A DNA stretch of 60,240 nt, taken from the NCBI RefSeq assembly GCF_001984715.1, contig NZ_MSPR01000016.1:1-60240 (forward strand), written 5' to 3'. Below are positions 56,549 through 60,240 of this stretch, in pieces. Position 1 is the stretch's first letter. Each line of letters begins with the position of its first letter. The notes beneath the pieces are model-generated. The model ran no database searches, was not told the origin of the DNA, and saw only the letters and a list, made by a program, of their open reading frames with translations. This stretch comes from Streptococcus azizii (GTDB lineage: Bacteria > Bacillota > Bacilli > Lactobacillales > Streptococcaceae). The translations under genes were made by a program, and so were the position numbers.

Positions 56549-57693
56549 GTTAAAAATAAATCCTCATACTGGTTCACAATTTTCGCCCATGTATAATGGG
56601 TTGCCATTCGCTCTTTGGCTGCTTGACCAAGCGCTTGATTTTCTTCTTGTCTGTCCATGCTATCTAGCAATGCTGCCAAATCACCTGGTTCCTTGGTCCA
56701 ATAGTGGGCGGTATCAAGAGCAACCTTTTGATTAAAACCAACTCCTAGAATCACGTTTTCCGTGGTGTGGGCAAGAGCCTCCAAGAGACTAGGATTGGTT
56801 CCCCCCACCTCATGTCCGTGGATATAGGCACGACATGCTTGACGAAGGTACTTGAGTAGTTCTTGATCATACACTGTCCCGACAAATTTGATTCGCTTAT
56901 CCAATTCAAGTCCTGTTTCCTCTTTTAGCTCTTGGAAATAAGCGGAACCTTCATGGTTGGCTACGATGACCAAATCACGTCTCGTGTGACTCGCCATCAC
57001 TTCTCGGATAATTGCCGCATAGTTATTTTCGGGAACAAAGCGCCCTACGACAAGATAGTAGCCTTTTTCCACTAGACAAAAACGGTCAAAAAATGCACGT
57101 ACTTCGGGGCTGTCCTTAGTCAAACGGCTTGGGAGCAAGTCTGTCCCATAGGCGATATAGCTTGTTTTGGACCAGGGGTAAGACTCCCGAATATAGGCTT
57201 CAATCCCCTCATTGTCCGTCACTACAAGATCTGCATGACGGCTCATTAGCTTTTCAGAATATTTCAGATAAGCCTGAACAGGACGCGACCATTTACTGCG
57301 CTTCCACTCCAGACCGTCTGGATTGACAAAGAGGCGCCCTCCGACCGCATGAATCTGATGGGCAAACGGCGCAATAAAGGCGCCGATAGTATTTCCTAAA
57401 ATATAGAAAATGGGCCGCTCTATCTGCTGTTTTTTGACTATGTTGAGGGCATAGCTGAGCGCCATCATGTCATAAGCAATGACGCGCGCTGGTCCTAGTT
57501 TAGGAGGATTGATGGTAAAGCAATCTGCTCCTTGGTACTCTTTATGCACTTGGTGCGTTTGGTCTGACAAGCAAGCTACGTGATACTGGATTTCCTTACT
57601 GACCTGATGACTGACCAGTTGCTCAACAAAGGTCTCAAAACCACCATACTTAGCTGGCAGTCCACGACTACCGATAATAAAAACATGTCTCAT
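56545..57693 (-). CDS. rgpA: Rhamnosyltransferase A (DUF1972/GT4)
   Basis: 382 residues. IIGSRGLPAKYGGFETFVEQLV is the DUF1972 signature, and the C-terminal lobe has HGHEVGGTNPSLLEALA for nucleotide-sugar binding. The RgpA/GacB-type enzyme adds the first rhamnose to lipid-linked GlcNAc and commits the pathway. First gene of the long operon, with about 265 bases of leader behind an extended -10 promoter. Confidence 0.94.
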   Translation of the reverse strand: MRHVFIIGSRGLPAKYGGFETFVEQLVSHQVSKEIQYHVACLSDQTHQVHKEYQGADCFTINPPKLGPARVIAYDMMALSYALNIVKKQQIERPIFYILGNTIGAFIAPFAHQIHAVGGRLFVNPDGLEWKRSKWSRPVQAYLKYSEKLMSRHADLVVTDNEGIEAYIRESYPWSKTSYIAYGTDLLPSRLTKDSPEVRAFFDRFCLVEKGYYLVVGRFVPENNYAAIIREVMASHTRRDLVIVANHEGSAYFQELKEETGLELDKRIKFVGTVYDQELLKYLRQACRAYIHGHEVGGTNPSLLEALAHTTENVILGVGFNQKVALDTAHYWTKEPGDLAALLDSMDRQEENQALGQAAKERMATHYTWAKIVNQYEDLFLT

Positions 57694-57833
57694 AATGTCT
57701 CAAACTCTAAAATCTATTATAGTCTTTTCGGCTCTATTTTATATCTTTTACTATTTCCCTTAAACAGTACGGACGCAAGCAAACTCTATTTAAGTTCCAT
57801 CCCCCATTGTTGATTCTCCCTCTCAGAAATCCC

Positions 57834-57865
57834 GTTCCAGACAATTACATAGGATTGTCTGGAAC
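57834..57865. repeat. Hairpin GTTCCAGACAAT/ATTGTCTGGAAC
   Basis: A perfect 12-bp stem with an 8-base loop. A diverged copy in the same orientation lies at 59387-59420, and similarity also covers about 40 bases before it (ATCCCNCATTGT...). The two copies bracket rmlD. Confidence 0.7.
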
Positions 57866-57960
57866 GGCCATCAGGGCAGGAAAGATTAAAAAACCACTTC
57901 GTTTACCACTTATTCTGTAATCGTACAGTCAATGTTAAAACTAAAGCACTATATCAGATA

Positions 57961-57969
57961 ATTATACCA
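57961..57969 (-). promoter_or_regulatory. Extended -10 promoter of the rgp operon
   Basis: Minus-strand TGGTATAAT. No convincing -35. The predicted leader of roughly 260 bases contains the 57834 hairpin. Confidence 0.6.
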
Positions 57970-58027
57970 TATTTACAGGTGAAAGACATAGAAAAAACGA
58001 GAGGTCATCACATCCTCCAGACGAAAA

Positions 58028-58059
58028 CTGCATTCGATATGAAGGTCCATCGAATGCAG
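58028..58059. terminator. Hairpin CTGCATTCGAT/ATCGAATGCAG
   Basis: A perfect 11-bp stem with a 10-base loop, between the LPXTG remnant and the rgp promoter. On the plus strand TTCCTG follows rather than a T run, so terminator activity is uncertain. Confidence 0.45.
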
Positions 58060-58143
58060 TTCCTGAAAAATGGTTAAAATATAGAAGCAAAACTACCTTA
58101 GTGTCCGCCCAAAGGTCCGACTAGAAACAAGAGTCAGGCAGCC

Positions 58144-58311
58144 TTAGGTATGCACTCTTTTCTTCTTGAAGGGCAGTAGCAATCCTAAGACAGCCACCAC
58201 CAGACCAAGGACAGTTGACCATAGCCCTTGATTGCTGGACGTTTTCGGTAATACCTTGACTTGTTGGCTAGTCGTAGCTACTCTAGGTGACTCAACCTCT
58301 CCTATCCCCTC
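58144..58311 (-). pseudogene. Orphan LPXTG cell-wall sorting signal, surface-protein remnant
   Basis: An open frame of 55 codons without a Met start encodes LPKTS, a hydrophobic helix (LWSTVLGLVVAVLGLLLPF) and the positive tail KKKRVHT, ending at TAA 58144. This is a complete sortase A signal without its protein. A stop lies just upstream at 58312, 15 bases beyond the rmlD end, so the surface-protein gene was deleted up to rmlD. Confidence 0.8.
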
Positions 58312-58326
58312 CTATTCTCCTATAGC

Positions 58327-59175
58327 TTATTTCCCTTGCTGATAGAATGCCTCGAGGGCTTCCTGCCAGGTCGGAATATGGAAACCTGTTGCCTTTGCCT
58401 TATCTAGGCTCATAGTAGAATTAAATGGACGTTTGGCCTTAGCCGGAAACTGGCTTGAATCCACTGGCACTACCTTGGTATCTGTATCCTTTAAAATCTC
58501 CGTCGCAAAGTCAAACCAAGTTGTATCTTCTGCAGCATCATTTGATAAGTGGTAGTATCCGAAGGCTTGTTTCGTATCAACCAGATGCACCATAAATTCT
58601 GCCAAGGTTCGGGTCCAGGTCGGGCGACCATGCTGATCATTGACAACGGTCAATGTGTCACGGGTTTGGGCAAGTTGTTGCATGGTAAAGACAAAGTTTT
58701 TTCCATAGTTTCCAAATACCCAAGCTGTCCGTATTGTGTAGAACTGGCCAGCATATTTCTCAACCGCTTCTTCGCCCAGACGCTTGGTGCGGCCGTACTC
58801 TGATTGCGGGTCTGGTTGATCATCTACCTGCCACTCTTGACCTACTGGCAAGTCCCCGTTAAAGACATAGTCCGTCGAGATATAGACTAGGATAGCACCG
58901 TATTTTGCAGCTGCTTTTGCCACATTTTCAGAACCGATCACATTGATAGCATAGTTCAAGTCCTTCCCTTCCTCTTCTGCCATATCCACTGCTGTATAGG
59001 CTGCACAGTGGTAGACAATGCTCGGCTTCACTTCCTCAAAAAAGGACAGCACTTTCTCGCTATCTGTAATATCCATCTCTGCTACATCAGCTGCTACATA
59101 GTCTAGGCCACGCTCATCGAGCAAGTGGCGTAACTCTGTCCCCAACTGCCCATTGCTTCCTGTAATTAAAATCAT
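58327..59175 (-). CDS. rmlD: dTDP-4-dehydrorhamnose reductase
   Basis: 282 residues from the ATG at 59175, chosen for GGAG 7 bases ahead and because the family starts MILITGSNGQLG; the frame continues to 59313 with unrelated residues. Last step of dTDP-L-rhamnose synthesis. GSNGQLG binds NADPH, and YISTDYVFNG and YGRTKRLGE carry the catalytic Tyr and Lys. It supplies the donor sugar for the rgp genes. rmlA, B and C are not in the window. Confidence 0.95.
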   Translation of the reverse strand: MILITGSNGQLGTELRHLLDERGLDYVAADVAEMDITDSEKVLSFFEEVKPSIVYHCAAYTAVDMAEEEGKDLNYAINVIGSENVAKAAAKYGAILVYISTDYVFNGDLPVGQEWQVDDQPDPQSEYGRTKRLGEEAVEKYAGQFYTIRTAWVFGNYGKNFVFTMQQLAQTRDTLTVVNDQHGRPTWTRTLAEFMVHLVDTKQAFGYYHLSNDAAEDTTWFDFATEILKDTDTKVVPVDSSQFPAKAKRPFNSTMSLDKAKATGFHIPTWQEALEAFYQQGK

Positions 59176-59205
59176 CTGCGACTCCTTTACTGCATTTCTC
59201 CTTAT

Positions 59206-59214
59206 AGTATACCA
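59206..59214 (-). promoter_or_regulatory. Extended -10 promoter of rmlD
   Basis: Minus-strand TGGTATACT, 30 bases before the ATG at 59175, supporting that start. Confidence 0.65.
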
Positions 59215-59386
59215 AAAAAAGGGTACCTGTGCTACATCAAGAGTTGAAATAGTTGGGCCTTCTATTACACAGCAGAAAAAATATTCTTTGTATAATATTG
59301 CTGTTAAAAACAAGTTGCTTTCTTATTTATGTATCACCTATCGCTGTTTCATCCCTCATTGTCGAGCCAAAGGTTCCAAAAATGTC

Positions 59387-59420
59387 GTTCCAGACCATAA
59401 CTAGGCTATTGTCTGGAATA
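59387..59420. repeat. Second copy of the GTTCCAGAC hairpin
   Basis: GTTCCAGAC...GTCTGGAAT. Diverged copy of 57834-57865. The surrounding gap 59215-59552 holds no gene. Confidence 0.6.
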
Positions 59421-59552
59421 CCACTAGAGTCACCAATTTTCCCTTTTATGACTTCAACAAATTCCCAGATGATTGGAACTCGTCTTATTCACTACTCGTT
59501 TTGTCTCTATTGAATGCTTCCTACATCCTGTTTTAAAACGAAAGCAGTGTCC

Positions 59553-59786
59553 TTAGTGCCGAGCCACTCTCTCTATCGGAACTTCCATATCAGGTTCTTT
59601 ATTCAGTACACCTAAAAAGACTAGGGTACTAAAAATGATACAGGCCGTTTGTTCTATCTGATTCAAGGTACGACTGATTTCAACATTGAAATAGCAGACC
59701 AAAATATTATCCACTAACATTAGAATTAAGGACATTAGGCCAATCCAAAACATCTGACGCCTAAAACGGATTTTTAATCGTTTCAT
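59553..59786 (-). CDS. Orphan phage holin-like protein (phi LC3 type)
   Basis: 77 residues with RBS AGAGGAG. A short basic N-terminus (MKRLKIRFRRQMFWIGLMSLIL), two hydrophobic helices with a turn (NVEISRTLNQIEQTA) and the end FLGVLNKEPDME resemble small phi LC3-family holins, which often end with ILGIVxDPTT. No endolysin or other phage gene is adjacent. It may be a domesticated lysis or export protein, or only a fossil. The family call is by pattern. Confidence 0.6.
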   Translation of the reverse strand: MKRLKIRFRRQMFWIGLMSLILMLVDNILVCYFNVEISRTLNQIEQTACIIFSTLVFLGVLNKEPDMEVPIERVARH

Positions 59787-59816
59787 AGAACTACTCCTCT
59801 ATTTTTAGAAAAATAC

Positions 59817-59845
59817 ATTCTATCACATAATAATACACAATTCAA
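59817..59845 (-). promoter_or_regulatory. Promoter of the holin-like gene
   Basis: Minus-strand TTGAAT (plus 59840-59845), 17 bases, TAGAAT (plus 59817-59822). Confidence 0.6.
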
Positions 59846-59964
59846 AAGAAAAGGATTCATTGTTCGTCTAATGACACGATGTATAAACGGACCGTTCATA
59901 GTCGGCAAAAATCAAACTCTGACGTCGGCACCTCACCTTGCCGAACATGACAGACCTAAGAGTA

Positions 59965-60091
59965 TAGTCTTTTAGTTTACTTTTAGTACTAGGCAACGAG
60001 CTGCAGGTTGCTTCAACAGTCCAATGACTGTTGAAGGTTGGAAATCATACTGACGATAGTCAGTAACAATCGTAGAGTACGGCAAAGCGAG
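59965..60091. repeat. 127-bp repeat, copy B (inverted relative to copy A)
   Basis: Near-identical reverse complement of 31827-31953, the same length to the base. It is followed directly by the reverse complement of GTTTATCTTCTATTACTTCG. The rest of 59850-60240 shows no gene. Confidence 0.85.
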
Positions 60092-60240
60092 TTAACGAAG
60101 TAATAGAAGATAAACTGATATGTAAAGCCCTTTGTCAAGTAAAAACAATCGAACTGATAAAAAATGAAAAGTATCTAGAAAGAGCCTAGTTCTTAGCTTC
60201 GGGCATTGGCCACTCTGATATTCGTGGATTGGTTACCTAC

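Noticed and set aside
60120..60240. Possible ISL3-type element end at the right window edge (CCCTTTGTCAAG)
   Set aside because: Only a short resemblance; the conceptual translation of the last 60 bases matches no transposase end I recognise.

Overview
The window reads as a low-to-moderate G+C Firmicute of the genus Streptococcus. The evidence is the gene order infC-rpmI-rplT / cmk / LysM protein / ferredoxin / ebsA-like, an rgp rhamnan cluster with a Gac-like decoration tail, an aroC-tyrA-ylbF...aroA-aroK-pheA-psr operon, and many BOX-like intergenic repeats. Streptococcus suis or a close relative fits best, but that is recognition from memory, not a database result. Almost all genes lie on the minus strand. 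The plus-strand exceptions are a LysR regulator, an LTA-synthase-like gene and a ferredoxin.

Positions 1-7800 are an accessory island. It holds an IS3-like transposase end, a copper resistance block (copB and a multicopper oxidase, each behind its own copy of a CopY-type repressor and cop boxes), a cadmium block (cadD-cadC with a palindromic operator) between two copies of an IS-end-like repeat, and the C-terminal remnant of a large serine recombinase. The island abuts the 3' end of an rlmD/rumA-type rRNA methyltransferase gene. A second, displaced rlmD-like 3' end lies just outside it, as expected of an integrative element that used this gene end as its target and then decayed.

Positions 9600-36970 hold the shikimate pathway. 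The biosynthetic operon (aroD, aroC, tyrA, ylbF ... aroA, aroK, pheA, psr/LCP) is split by about 19 kb. The insert holds an aromatic-type ABC transporter (two lipoproteins, permease, ATPase), preceded by a promoter, a short ORF with a Tyr/Phe/Trp codon run and a terminator: a candidate ribosome-mediated attenuator. It also holds a LysR-flanked module of TIM-barrel isomerase/dehydratase-like protein, SDR, two MFS porters, a YdiB-like AroE, a second AroD, and a 968-residue OYE / FMN_bind / fumarate-reductase-like flavoprotein. I read this module as uptake and anaerobic reductive use of quinate/shikimate-type compounds. aroB is absent from the window, and the only aroE is the one in this module.

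Positions 37000-42900 are housekeeping: ltaS-like, rplT/rpmI/infC with a long leader and a probable AUA start for infC, cmk, a LysM protein, a probably leaderless ferredoxin, and an EbsA-like protein. Positions 42940-59175 are one long cell-wall polysaccharide cluster. It runs rmlD, then rgpA-rgpB-rgpC-rgpD-GT4-rgpF (rhamnan backbone synthesis and export), then a DUF2142 membrane protein, flippase, GacI-like and GacJ-like proteins, another GT2, and a GacH-like phosphoglycerol transferase for side-chain decoration. An orphan LPXTG sorting signal and an orphan phage-type holin sit at its upstream border.

Intergenic regions are unusually long and repeat-rich. A 127-bp near-identical sequence occurs inverted at 31827 and 59965, bracketing 28 kb.
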